DNA of 64,000 nt, taken from assembly GCA_916610825.1 (NCBI GenBank), contig OU744446.1, forward strand, positions 14,194,538 to 14,258,537, read 5' to 3'. Below the pieces are notes generated by a model. The model did no database searches, was not told the origin of the DNA, and saw only the letters and a list, made by a program, of their open reading frames with translations. The first letter of the stretch is position 1. Each line of letters starts with the position of its first letter. Source of the DNA: Haliclystus octoradiatus (lineage: Eukaryota; Cnidaria; Staurozoa; Stauromedusae; Haliclystidae). A program made the translations under genes and the position numbers. Shown here in pieces: positions 53,701 through 64,000 of this stretch.

Positions 53701-54591
53701 TCAAAAGCAAAAACCTCGTTTTCAATGGAATGAAAATGGCGATATTCGAGCCCCAAAAGTTGCGTGTCCAAACTTTTATAATAGATGACTCTGAATGCAA
53801 GTCTATGGATACAATACACCATGTATGGTGCCCATAGAAACATACATGACTTGGTTCCATCGTGACAGGGTTAATGATACCTTTGGCATACACTAATTCC
53901 ACTATTAGTACTAGCATACATATCTATAAAAGCTGGCTGCTAATAGTTGATATAGTGTAGGCTACTGTAGATGATTAATTTATCAGCCATCTCCATCAGA
54001 TCAGGCAGGGGCGGGTATTTAAATTGGATGAAGCATGTAAGTTTCAAGATACACAGTAGGTTTCAGTCTCCATTTCAATAATTATTGATAGTTCCATTCA
54101 TTTAGACATTCATTTACATTTTGATGACATAAGATGATTGCCACAGAATATATGTTCACATAGTGAGCAGGTTCGCTATGCAGATCTAGGGAAGCATATA
54201 TGATCTGCAACAGTTCCACAAACCACAGGTAAAACAAAAGGCATTGATTGGCAACTTGGCAGGAGCAGCAACAGGCATGTGGGTAGGCTTATCATCTAAC
54301 TAATAGAAGTAAACGTTGGACTCAAGTCATGGCGTTGAGCCCTTCAAATAAAATTCATAAAGCAATAATGGAAACGAAGAACAAAATAACCAAACCATTG
54401 GATTTTGTCAACGACCTTTTCATTTAAAAATACTATTGCTTCTTTCAAATAAACTTACTTCGAATATCTAATGTTGAATTGCTTGCATTTTCTAGCAACT
54501 TTTGCTGAGCTTTCCTAGCATCATTCTTTGTGACATGACTTTTCTTTTTATTAACAACAGTTTCCCATTTTTCTGGCGCGGCAGTAGCCAT
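38746..54591 (-). CDS. TMEM214: Transmembrane protein 214 (TMEM214), 18 coding exons, about 744 aa
   Basis: An ER membrane protein; the human one is reported to anchor procaspase-4 during ER-stress apoptosis. Exons in gene order: 54591-54459, 52358-52117, 51420-51355, 51173-51086, 50786-50655, 48781-48699, 48617-48524, 47811-47730, 47599-47492, 47372-47333, 46718-46620, 46500-46409, 45868-45820, 45533-45429, 41818-41665, 40802-40706, 39624-39456, 39147-38746. All junctions are GT-AG and in frame. It begins MATAAPEKWETVVNKKK (human: GRWEVVKKGRR), then IYDAFDG, IWLKEVASWLQLQ (human IWLKDLASYLNYK), AYLSVMWLYSLCRNN, and SVMLPSLHVRSHAPIAISYL (human IMLPVLGIKSLSPFAITYL). Exon 15 supplies a membrane helix near residues 497-514 (FIFRTLIYILLISVAV). 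Human length is 689 aa. The C terminus is uncertain: exon 18 may read through to a stop at 38746, or splice at 38786 to 38110-38098. Confidence 0.93.
39214..39392. mobile_element. hAT-like MITE, copy 5
   Basis: CAGGGTTAGACAAAAGTAG to CCTTTGTCGGACCCTG. The flanks ACCAGAGC and GCCAGATA share only a CCAGA core, so the duplication is eroded. It is inside the intron between TMEM214 exons 17 and 18. Confidence 0.8.
39757..39941. mobile_element. pogo-like MITE, CAGTGTAACCCGCTTA family
   Basis: 185 bp between TA dinucleotides. The ends CAGTGTAACCCGCTTATGTG and CACTTAAGCGGGTTACACTG are inverted repeats of about 20 bp. The interior repeats TTCGGATAA(G/C/A)T. This second TA-flanked family has different ends from the CAGTCAAACC family. 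In a TMEM214 intron. Confidence 0.85.
41285..41430. repeat. GTTCATGAAC-type repeat
   Basis: CATTTCATGGACTGCTCATG, AATTGTTCATGAAAATTAGG and AACATTCATGAACTGTTCAT are clustered, ending GAACTCCTGATTTGTTTTTCGCAGGGG. Shares its middle segment with 14765-14960. In a TMEM214 intron. Confidence 0.6.
41850..41930 (+). repeat. Microsatellite-associated dispersed repeat, partial copy
   Basis: GAGTCAAAGAATACACATTC, TTTACTGTTACTCAAGTTTC and ACGCATTTCACGCATT match 63655-63710 almost perfectly. It adjoins TMEM214 exon 15. Confidence 0.75.
43313..45119. mobile_element. Foldback DNA transposon with 732-bp inverted arms, 1.8 kb
   Basis: The left arm 43313-44044 and right arm 44388-45119 are reverse complements of equal length. 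I see about four single-base differences, e.g. GGCGGCAATA against GGCTGCAATA. A 343-bp non-repeated centre lies between. The ends read TTAAAGTGCACATGACACC and its complement. The outermost TTAA is consistent with a TTAA target duplication (piggyBac-like) but also with TA. No transposase frame is present. It lies in TMEM214 intron 14. If transcribed through, the arms would form a very long double-stranded RNA. Confidence 0.93.
45243..45395. mobile_element. hAT-like MITE, copy 6
   Basis: CAGGGGTCGACAAAAGGTTC to CTTTTGTCAAACCCTG, flanked by GTCATAAA and GTCATAAC (8-bp duplication, one mismatch). It sits 33 bases beyond the TMEM214 exon 14 splice donor. Confidence 0.85.
45963..46151. mobile_element. 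pogo-like MITE, CAGTCAAACC family
   Basis: CGTCAACCTGTTATAAAAC, then ACGGTCACCTCCATACAGTG, then TATAGCGGTCAATTTATC, closing with CCGGCTGTTATCTACACA and CAGGTTTCATTG. It carries a short internal duplication of TTATAA. In a TMEM214 intron. Confidence 0.72.
47838..47990. mobile_element. pogo-like MITE, CAGTCAAACC family, diverged
   Basis: TGTCAAATATGCTATAAAGG, TCACCTCCATATATTCACC and GTAGCCAATTTATCAAGATC retain the order of the family but with many changes. It lies 27 bases upstream of TMEM214 exon 8. Confidence 0.55.
48328..48482. mobile_element. hAT-like MITE, copy 7
   Basis: CAGTGACCAACAAAAGATTT to CATTTGTCGGACCCTG, with GTTTATAT on the left and (G)ATTATAT on the right. It lies close to the splice donor of TMEM214 exon 7 at 48524. 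Confidence 0.8.
49002..49019. repeat. (GT)n microsatellite
   Basis: Nine GT units in a TMEM214 intron. Confidence 0.95.
49560..50040 (+). mobile_element. 5'-truncated RTE-like LINE, C-terminal ORF2 fragment
   Basis: The plus frame reads LHASETWVLSTSLLTRLDSA, then IAHQRQMSILGHIERSK and DILHWQPKEI. The S-E-T-W ... R-L-D ... R-R-Q-x-x-x-x-G-H-I pattern is the conserved C-terminal end of RTE-type LINE reverse transcriptases. The frame is open to 50008, then 3' sequence GGGACAGCACATTCCTATAA shared with 28934-29100 and 50855-50905. Antisense to TMEM214 within intron 5. Confidence 0.75.
50855..50905 (+). mobile_element. Tiny RTE-like LINE 3' fragment
   Basis: AAAGAGGGACGGCACATTCC and TATAATGTGACCATCTATAC match the 3' ends of the copies at 28934-29100 and 49560-50040. 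About 50 bases survive. Confidence 0.6.
51650..51765. mobile_element. hAT-like MITE, partial copy
   Basis: ATCTCTTAGGACTGAAAAAT, TTTTTTGTTGAAGTTTGGCT and CTCTAGCCTTCTAGAATCT correspond to the interior of the family; both ends are missing. In TMEM214 intron 2. Confidence 0.6.
53585..53795 (+). repeat. Dispersed repeat (CTCCAATTGGACAGATGCCA family), copy 1
   Basis: Shares CTCCAATTGGACAGATGCCA, AAATGGCGAT and GTTGCGTGTC in order with 58728-58945. About 210 bp, no coding similarity. In TMEM214 intron 1. Confidence 0.75.
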
Positions 54592-55857
54592 CTCTTGGTA
54601 TCAGAATTTGAAAATCCCAGCAAATAAAACCAAAAAATCAATCGACTTCACTGAAGACCAAAATCAAAAGAAATAAATACGTCAGCATTGAAATTATATG
54701 GTCAGCGGTATACAGCAGGTGGACAGCGGCTGCATTGTTACAACAACAACAACAGTTTAAATTGAGGAAACCAAAGAAAGATATGGACTAATAACTGGTT
54801 AGTCTTTTGAAGTTTGAAATAAACATATATTATACCCTTTCCTCCTTTCATTTATTTGAAAATTCATCTAAATATTGCAAGTGTTCAAAAGTTGTTTCGC
54901 CTATACTGTAAATATACAGTTCGATATTTCGGTTCGAGTTCGATGAAAACTTGTGAAAATCGAAATGTTAGCAATCAATCGCAGCTGAGAAAACATGTAG
55001 CAAAATAAACTTGAGATGAATGATAATACTCAGAATTGTTATTTTCCAAACAACACGGTGATCTGATCATATCGATAAAAATTAATTATTATGATATAGT
55101 ATTTGCGGAACATGAGAATCACGAATCTAAGGTCTCGTATGTGATATACTGTAGCTCAATGAGTCTGTGTTGCGGTACATCGATCAGTGCATCAGTTTAA
55201 CAAGTGCTACCATAAAGAACAGTGTGTACAGCTGCATTGATATACACAGGACAATGTCATAAACTTACATTTTCCGTCCAGAGGTACTGTACTCTTACTC
55301 CCTAAAGTCCGCCTAAAGTAGATTGATTGACACCCATAACACATATCATATCTCTGAGGACCCTCCTGCACCATCTAAGATGAGTGAGGTTTCCTCTTTA
55401 AATATCAAATATATATATCTAGCATATAAAGCCACTAGCCTGTATGCAGAACCAAGTCTTTTTTCCATGATCAGTACTGATCCTACTGATCATCAAAAAA
55501 AGATTCGGGTCTGCTCTCAGGCTAATAAAGCACACGATGGCAGGTAGCTATTAGCGTATATGTCAGTGTTGGCTCCTGCTATCTGACACATATCTGAAAA
55601 ATTGCCTTTGTCAGAAATAGGGGATTAGAGGTGTACGTTAAAGTTCAGCTCTTGGACCGATAATGTTTTAATTTACATAAACGATTTATCTTATAATTCC
55701 AATGACTCCACTTGCTAGTTTTTTTCTGTTGATATGAAACTTTTTATTTTATATGACCTATATGAGACCCATCTGAGACAGTCCTTATTGCTCCGTAATT
55801 TACTTTATTTTAGCAGTCTCTTGTAGACCTTCAACGTTGGGCTAAATAATTGTAATT

Positions 55858-55975
55858 GAGGCGGTGTCGCCCTACCGAAGACGCCCGCCCGTACCATATT
55901 TCTAGAGGAGTGGCTCTTTTCGCTAAGAGCAGTGATTGTAAATACTCTTTACTGGTCTCAGCCGCTACACTGCAG
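55858..55975 (+). repeat. Dispersed repeat (GTGTCGCCCTACCGAAG family)
   Basis: GGCGGTGTCGCCCTACCGAA, then GAGGAGTGGCTCTTTTCGC, then TGTAAATACTCTTTACTGG. Related sequence at 7137-7290, 13448-13500 and 56658-56695. Confidence 0.65.
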
Positions 55976-56151
55976 ATCAATTTCAACAGATTTCATGGCA
56001 GATGGGCCTCGATTGTCAATGCGCAACGATACGCTGCAGCCAATCATAATGCAATTCTCTCTGGAACATTCTGGGACCATTCGGTTTCTCTTCCATCTGA
56101 GCTAGCCCTCTCCCACATTGAGCTAACATATACTGATGGCAATTGAGAACA

Positions 56152-56400
56152 CTATACACCTGTTATAGCAGTCACCTCTACACATATTCCACTTGTCTAA
56201 TATAATGGTCCCTCTTGCAGGTCTAAAATAATATTTCCTCTATTGAACCAATCCTATAATAACTAGGCTACATGTTAGTGATAGATCATATTATGTGACT
56301 CTCTTTTGTTTTGCCTGTCAATTTTGACAAAGTAAATGAAATAAAATAATATTATACAGGCCAAATACACATAGTGGTCAATTTATCTACCTCGATGACT
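56152..56400. mobile_element. pogo-like MITE, CAGTCAAACC family, with internal insertion
   Basis: CACCTGTTATAGCAGTCACC, AAAATAATATTTCCTCTATT and CACATAGTGGTCAATTTATC are in family order, but about 90 bases of unrelated sequence separate the middle from the right part. Confidence 0.6.
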
Positions 56401-56657
56401 TCAAATTGCGCTGCTTCAGCATTATGTCTTATTTCTAGAAATCTCAAAATGAATTACCAGCTAAATGACATGCCCTTTCCAAAAGTTGAGTAAACTTAGA
56501 GTAAATAACGGACTAAACTCGTAATCTTTGAGTCAGCTGTTCTATATACATGTCATAAATAGATATATAGATATATTATATATATATTGAAATTGCAACA
56601 AACCACATTAACCGAATTAAAATATTAAAAAGATCAAATACAGTGTTAAAAATAATT

Positions 56658-56695
56658 TATACGGTTTCGCCCTACTGAAGGCACCAATGCCATTT
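56658..56695 (+). repeat. Fragment of the GTGTCGCCCTACCGAAG repeat
   Basis: TACGGTTTCGCCCTACTGAAGGCACC matches the repeat start at 55858 and 13448. Confidence 0.5.
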
Positions 56696-57864
56696 TCGTA
56701 CAAGAAATTGATTTGTATTCCAGGAACTCCTCCCTCTAATTTTTCAAAGATAGAGATGTACAAAGTAAAATCTGGATTGATAAGGCAATGACATGAAGAT
56801 GAACTAAATTTAAAATACACATGCAGTCCAACCTCATGCTTTAGATTTCAAAGCAGACGTATCATATATGAAGCTATAACAATTATATCATACACCTACA
56901 TACTACATAAGTACGGGCAAGATATTGTAATAGAACCAAGATAGTCTAACTCAGATTTGTGTTTGTGTTGAGGCTGCGTTATTTTGTTGTTGAGACATGT
57001 TAACCAGAGAATACAACGATTGTAAGGTTATATGTTTGTTCTTATTACAATGAAGATAGATACAGTACTCATCGAAAATTACAATTAACTTTACTTTTAT
57101 ATACATGATAACGAGGCTAAATACGAGGTGAATAGAATATAAGATTACATAAACATGAGGCCATATCGACCACTACATTTGAAAGAGTTTTAAACCGGCC
57201 ATCCCATAATATTATCTTACATTTGTGAAAATCAACGAAATAAAATGTACTTAACATCCTCAAGTATTGAATAATTCAAATTTAAAAACAACATCTTCGT
57301 CCGACATCAATAACATCCTCAAAAGTCTACCTTTGTTGACCCAATATCGATCATTTTCCAACATTTTGATCGCTTCTGACACGGCAGAATCACTGAGAAT
57401 TGGCCCTCAAAACTACTTTTAGATCATCTCGTTTTGATGCTTAAAATTCTCCGGGGGTCAGATTATTCTATCTTTTCGATTTGCGATTTTATAGCTGATA
57501 TATTTCCAGGAGTTTTTTTCACATTTTCAAAATTCTGCTCAATGCGTGCTGTAAAAATTTTCAGAACATAGATATCACTAAGACATTACTTTGAATTACT
57601 TTTACGGAGAATCTTTCATCAGAAGCCATTTTCAAAACAATTGTAAAGCATCGTTTCCTGACTCTATAACACCTCTTCAAATATTAAAGTTGATGCATAT
57701 AGTGTAAGTGCATATTTATGGTGAGAAAATTATGTCGAAGAGACTCTGAGAGTCCATAAAGTAATCTCAATCCCGTCGAATTGAATAGCTACCATAATCC
57801 CATAAGCAGATATTTGAAATAAACACCAGAATTGGATATCAATTAGGGCAATACTACTTGTGAT

Positions 57865-57985
57865 TGACAAATGTGCGCTCTGCATCATGTGTGCGTCGAA
57901 GAAGAAAGGAACCGAATCTCAGCCTCCTAGACATCATGTGGACACTCTGCCACTGTGCTGCCAGTGCCACACGTGTATTGCAGCA
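57865..57985 (-). mobile_element. tRNA-derived SINE, diverged copy 3
   Basis: The minus strand reads CACTGGCAGCACAGTGGCAG, then GAGATTCGGTTCC, which align with the A and B boxes of copies 1 and 2. The downstream body is much eroded. Confidence 0.5.
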
Positions 57986-58727
57986 TAGTTAGTATAGTGA
58001 TATCACTATACTAACCATAGTATGTACTAACTATATGGTTACAGGCATCGCAAATAGGTGTGGATCGATCGCATACATCCTCCCCTGTTTCATTGTCTCT
58101 ATTAAATATGACTAATAAGCACATTCTGAAACTGTAGCAATTAACACACAATCAATAATCAATAATTTCCACAATTTTTTCTTCACTCAAGAACACCAAA
58201 AACTAACTGAACTAAAAAACTTATAAATTACTCTATATTTATACTTTATTCTGTTTTTACGTCAATGCTAAAGTCCAAATAATAAAAATACAAAACAAGT
58301 CATTAAGACAGGAACAATTTTACATGATACGGAATAAACAAATTCAATCTAAACTATTAGTAAACATTAAACTATTAACACGGGAACAATTTCAATCTAT
58401 CGTCATTTATGTTCCGCATTTTATTATCATGCAATCTACATAATATACCCTTGTTGACATGCATGACGTCAACGTGCCTATTCTATTAACAATATATGGA
58501 CCAATATCACAAACGAGGCAAATCAAACATAACGGCCCTCGTCTAAAATTATAATAACAGATAAAGGCTCAGAAACCAAATTTAGGTATTGAAACCAAAG
58601 CGGCATCTGAGCTGTCACTCTCTGCTTATGTTAGCACTTAGCAGGGCCGGCCGGATAACCAGAGCTATCTATTTGTATAAAATACAAAGAGTTGAGACAC
58701 ATTTTCATGTGCCACTCTCAGCTCCAA

Positions 58728-58945
58728 TTGGACAGATGCCAGTCACCTGATTTTTTGGAGGCCAGTTTCATTCTGTCAAACCCATGCTCGCAAAAGTTGA
58801 AAAAAGTGAGCGAAAATATGATCATGAATTCAAAAAACGTTTGTTCATCAGCAAAGCCTCGTTTTTCAATAGAGCGAAAATGGCGATTTTCAAGCCTCAA
58901 CAGTTGCGTGTCTTTGCGTGTCCCAACTCGTATAATTAGAATGGC
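58728..58945 (+). repeat. Dispersed repeat (CTCCAATTGGACAGATGCCA family), copy 2
   Basis: Same order of blocks as 53585-53795, in the same direction, with substitutions and an extra TCTTTGCGTG direct duplication near the end. Confidence 0.75.
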
Positions 58946-59583
58946 TCTGGGAGGAACTAAATACACTATAACAGTACTTTATATCACACTTCATATCAAC
59001 GGAGCCACACGACTTTGACGCAATGGAGAAAAGGGAAAATAAGAAAACAGTCAAATAGCGAGCGATCGTTCTAGTTACAAATAGAAGTTACAATTATAAA
59101 CTCAAGTATAGCGAACACAAAATAGCGTTGATCGATCCTTTTGAATTAAATCTTTACATAAACATTCTTCTGACTTTTGAATATTTGAGAAAGTGGAAGT
59201 TTGTAATCAGGAAATCTGCTAAATTTGATATGACAAAGTAGCTACAATCGCAAATCGAAGTACAAGGCCTATATAAACACAAATAAAGACTTGTTCACGC
59301 TTATGCAGATCTTCAAAGTATATTCAACTCTCATTCCAGATAGTACAAAATTCCTAAATTTTACCAAAGCACGAAATCCTGAAAGAAACAATTTTAAATT
59401 GTTTTCTTTTTAGCTTGCAGTCGAACTTGCTTAATATCCCCTCTCTGGTACAGATGAAAAGTGGGACATTAAGCGAGATGCCATAATGGTAAGTAGAAAT
59501 CAGTTTCAGATAGGAATATTAAGGAAGGAGGGACATTAAAAAGAAAATATTTACCGAGTTCGACTGTATAGTCCACTATAGTC

Positions 59584-59609
59584 TGATGATGATGATGATG
59601 ATGATGATT
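59584..59609. repeat. (GAT)n microsatellite
   Basis: About eight GAT units. Confidence 0.9.
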
Positions 59610-60174
59610 GTTTTTGAACTGATTGTATTTCCCGTACGAGGAGGTGAGAAGCAGGATGTGGACAATGAATAATACATAGAATATGTGACAGGTCATGTAG
59701 ATCTATGAATATTTGATAGTCTGCAGTGGAGGAATTTCAAACGTATAAGAATATATGAAATGGGATTATCACATCTATTTGGAACTACTGGCAAACATTA
59801 ATGCTTATTTATTTTGAATAGTTTTGATACTGAAGGTTTTTCAAATAAAATTGTTATACTAGCTAGCTATAGTGGCTACAGTATATATGTTATACTATGT
59901 TATCATATTAGCTATTTATTCCCGTTGACTAAGAAAAGAAATCCCACGGTGTTTCGCGGATCTTGAAAGGCCTTTAAGGTTCCAAACAACCTTTATAGGC
60001 ACGTCCGTGGTCGATAACCTATAGGGATACTCGTGTCAATCGTCTTCATCCAAACCGCAAGCTGACACATCAAAAGTACAAACGGAGAAAAATTCCTTGT
60101 CATATCCCTGAAAAGTTGAAGGGTATAAGTCAACATTGTAAACACTGGAGCGAATTTGTTATTATTTTAAAAAA

Positions 60175-60319
60175 ATGAAATTTGCAATAATTTCATTTTT
60201 GCTTGCATTTGTAATAACTTGTTGTGTCGCACATTTTCAAGTAGGATACCATGGAAATAGACTGGATGATGTAGATGACATTGATGACATTGATGATACA
60301 ATTAGGAAACATGTCAGAG
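60175..60319 (+). CDS. Putative first coding exon of a secreted protein
   Basis: The ATG opens a 48-codon frame ending at an AG/GTAATA splice donor. The N terminus MKFAIISFLLAFVITCCVA is a textbook signal peptide (one lysine, a long hydrophobic core, a small residue before the likely cut). It is followed by HFQVGYHGNRL and an acidic DDVDDIDDIDD stretch, as in a propeptide or secreted precursor. The start context (AAAATGA) is acceptable. I do not recognise the family, and no matching second exon could be found before the window ends; the next 1.8 kb is repeats. It may be a small secreted peptide gene continuing to the right, or a chance frame. Confidence 0.5.
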
Positions 60320-60699
60320 GTAATACCCAATAGTCATATCTATATCATTTAATAATAATGTATTGCGTTAACTCGTATAAGTAGAGTTTCTTTGTATAGA
60401 AGATTTGATTACAGTAATCAATGACAATATTATTTCTGGATACATTTTATTATCTCAGATTTTGATATCCCGAAACATCGAGATCATAATAAATGAATTC
60501 TAAAATTGCATTTTCTGGATCTAGTTTTAGCATATATTTCACCATGCCAAATGAAAATAATACGTATTGCTATGGCCCTTATTGTATATATTTAATATAA
60601 CAGAGACTGGACCGCCCTAATCTTCCCATTGAATTTTAAATTAAAGGTTAATTACAGTAATTACTAGACTGTTGTTCCAATCGCAGTGTTAAGATGCTC

Positions 60700-60815
60700 A
60701 CTGTCAATAGATGACAGAGGTGTAAATACATAAATAGAGTATAGAGTCAATGACTATAGATTTTCTTCTGTTGCTTAGAGTTTCACGCTTTTCTGCGACC
60801 TTCAGCCAGAGAAAA
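60700..60815 (+). repeat. Microsatellite-associated dispersed repeat, diverged copy
   Basis: GATGACAGAGGTGTAAATAC, AGAGTCAATGACTATAG and GAGTTTCACGCTTTTCTGCG follow the order seen at 63600-63735. Confidence 0.5.
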
Positions 60816-60867
60816 TGTGTGGTCACTCTATTTATTCAATATGTATCTACAGTAGCATGGTCGTATC

Positions 60868-60890
60868 GTATGTATGTATGTATGTATGTA
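60868..60890. repeat. (GTAT)n microsatellite
   Basis: About six GTAT units. Confidence 0.9.
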
Positions 60891-61216
60891 TACTAGTATG
60901 TAGTATTTCTTAAATTGACCTTGAATCACCTTAAATTAATTGATTTGATTGACCTTGAATGAGTTACAGTCATTAAACAGCAGAATAGACACTATAACAG
61001 CGGTCCAACAGTTATAGTAAGTAATTAAAATAACGTCCCGCCTTCAACAATGGAATATTTAGTCTAACCCTGATGTTGTGCGGTTTTATGTGGTAAAATA
61101 AAAATAATAAAATCAGTTACTAATAAATGCATCGACGTTGTTATATCAATAAAACAAGATCCTTATTTTGTTGCACACCAGGCGAGTATTTGTTGACTAA
61201 TGTTTTGTTTTTCAAG

Positions 61217-61611
61217 TAATTGTATGGGCAAAACATCAATTTGAGTGCTCAATGCTAAAAGCAGAGCAATATAAATAGTAGATCTAAGATCACGAGTTTA
61301 TTCCGTTAATCTAAGTTTCGCGTAGAGACGCTCTTGAGACTGTTTATTAAATGTAAAAAGTAATAAAAAAATTAAAGAAAATTCAAGAAAATGTTGCCTG
61401 GGCCACCCTTTAGAGCGTATTTACGCGAAACTCAGAGTTATTGAGTGAACTCGTGATCTTTGACTATATCGTATTAATAGTAAATCAAAGATCACAAGTT
61501 AACTTAACTATGTTACTCTAAGTTTCGCAGAAAGAAGCTCTTCAGACTGTTTATTTATTAAAGCACTGAGCACTCAAATTGATGTCTTGCCGGGTGTTTT
61601 GCCCATACAAC
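61217..61611. mobile_element. Nested palindromic foldback element
   Basis: The outer ends TTGTATGGGCAAAACATCAA with TTTGAGTGCTCA, and TGAGCACTCAAATTGATGTC with TTTTGCCCATACAA, are inverted. Inside, 61291-61340 (GATCACGAGTTTATTCCG, AGTTTCGCGTAGAGACGCTC) is inverted at 61411-61460. A third related block follows at 61490-61560. About 395 bp, no coding frame. Confidence 0.75.
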
Positions 61612-61659
61612 TACTTTATATTATAAATATATATCATATACATTTCTGTGATATATAAC

Positions 61660-61710
61660 AGTCTCCATTATATTGTTATTATTTACCACTCTGTCAAATG
61701 ACATCGAGCA
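61660..61710 (-). repeat. Microsatellite-associated dispersed repeat, reverse copy
   Basis: GTTATTATTTACCACTCTGT and CAAATGACATCGAGCA are the reverse complement of the TGTCATTTGACAGAGCGGTA block seen at 1538 and 63618. Confidence 0.65.
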
Positions 61711-61968
61711 CACAGGGAAAATTTCCTCATTGCAAGAATATTTTGCTAGGTCTAAGTCAATTTTTCTTGTTTTCAGCCACATTTAGTTATGTCCAATTTT
61801 TGAGTGATTTTCGCTTGCAAGATTCTTGCAGTACACTATATATACACTGTTGGACATATTTACACTATATTTTGCTCAAAACAAGCCATTTTTGCTCAAA
61901 ACAAGACTTTTGTTGGCTTGCTTGTTGAAACAAGCAATATATTCTTGTAAGAATAAAATTTTCCTGTG
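61711..61968. mobile_element. MITE with CACAGGAAAATTTT inverted ends
   Basis: Left end CACAGGGAAAATTTCCTCAT then TGCAAGAATATTTTGC; right end CAATATATTCTTGTAAGAAT then AAAATTTTCCTGTG, inverted over about 36 bases. 258 bp. The short frames here (from 61698 and 61826) fall within this element and look non-functional. The superfamily is undetermined. Confidence 0.75.
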
Positions 61969-62143
61969 CATCTATTTAGCTGCTGCTAAAATAATAATAA
62001 TAATGAATGAATTCTTATTTCTGTAAAACAACAGTGACTGTGAAAGACTTGCCGAAAATGTGATTATTTACAAATTAATTATATTTAAGATATTTTGACA
62101 AGTTCTCAGATTTAAGTGTAGCTTTAAACATATCATGAACATT

Positions 62144-63735
<1,592 letters not shown>

Positions 63736-64000
63736 TCAATGAAAAATATACATGATATCTACGTTCTATGATAAACTCTCCGTAATGCTGCTTTCTATTG
63801 TTTAATTAATACAATGCTATTGTTATTGCTATTGTTAATACAAGTGGTAGAAAAATGTGATGGTTTCCTTTATTCTCAGTAAATGATTATTTAGTTATGT
63901 TTTTGATTTATTAAAATTGGACAGGTAATATTTATTTTCGTGACGACATTTAGATATTAATTCAGTTTTTTTGTTTATTATTGGTTCTGTTGCGCATATG
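63736..64000. other. Unassigned AT-rich end of the window
   Basis: No gene or known repeat recognised. Confidence 0.5.

Larger units (their letters stand above)
54592..60174. other. Upstream region of TMEM214 and repeat-rich intergenic DNA
   Basis: No conserved gene recognised. The TMEM214 start has a good context (GAGATGG). Repeats identified inside are listed separately. Short frames such as 55856-56146 overlap repeats and have no recognisable protein similarity. Confidence 0.55.
60320..62143. other. Repeat-dominated region after the putative secreted exon
   Basis: Contains a (GTAT)n run, a partial microsatellite-associated repeat, a nested palindromic element and a MITE, each listed separately. 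No exon with clear similarity was found. Confidence 0.5.

Noticed and set aside
55856-56146. 96-codon frame
   Set aside because: The first third is the dispersed repeat; the remainder has no recognisable domain.
61698-62026. Two overlapping short plus-strand frames, possible next exon of the 60175 gene
   Set aside because: They fall inside the MITE at 61711-61968; the TTTTCAG there is likely coincidental.

Overview
This is an AT-rich, intron-rich nuclear segment from a metazoan, most likely an invertebrate. It carries animal-specific genes (focal adhesion kinase, TMEM214, UCKL1) with GT-AG introns, and the introns are crowded with MITEs, LINE remnants, tRNA-derived SINEs and microsatellites. 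I cannot name the species or phylum from sequence alone. I see no bacterial features, CRISPR arrays or operons.

Layout, left to right. A (TTA)n array opens the window (1-288). The last three coding exons of a UCKL1-like gene (uridine-cytidine kinase-like 1, C-terminal UPRT-like domain) follow on the plus strand (363-2099). Tail-to-tail with it, on the minus strand, is a complete focal adhesion kinase gene (FAK/PTK2). I could assemble it exon by exon as 29 coding exons from the ATG at 31403 to the stop at 3884. All splice phases agree and the product is 1090 aa: FERM, autophosphorylation linker, tyrosine kinase, proline-rich linker and FAT domain. Upstream of it lie a LINE 3' fragment, an inverted copy of the end of FAK exon 1, and a young 4.3-kb Ty3/Gypsy-type LTR retrotransposon (33251-37546; identical 152-bp LTRs, 5-bp target duplication, one uninterrupted gag-pol frame). 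Next, also on the minus strand, is a TMEM214 gene (ER membrane protein; 18 coding exons, start 54591). From 54.6 kb to the end the window is mostly repeats. It also holds one plausible first exon of a secreted protein on the plus strand (60175-60319) and a 1.4-kb (TAA)n array (62144-63574).

The two large genes are ordinary conserved cell-biology genes. FAK is a cytoplasmic kinase of integrin adhesions; TMEM214 is an ER membrane protein; UCKL1 belongs to the pyrimidine salvage family. Nothing suggests they act in one pathway.

The unusual content is the repeat landscape: an 1.8-kb foldback transposon with 732-bp near-identical arms, a perfect palindrome with 42-bp arms, a hAT-like MITE family with recognisable 8-bp target duplications, two TA-flanked pogo-like MITE families, a microsatellite-associated dispersed repeat, GTTCATGAAC-rich repeats, and a nested palindromic element. 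I did not find a convincing new multi-gene system.
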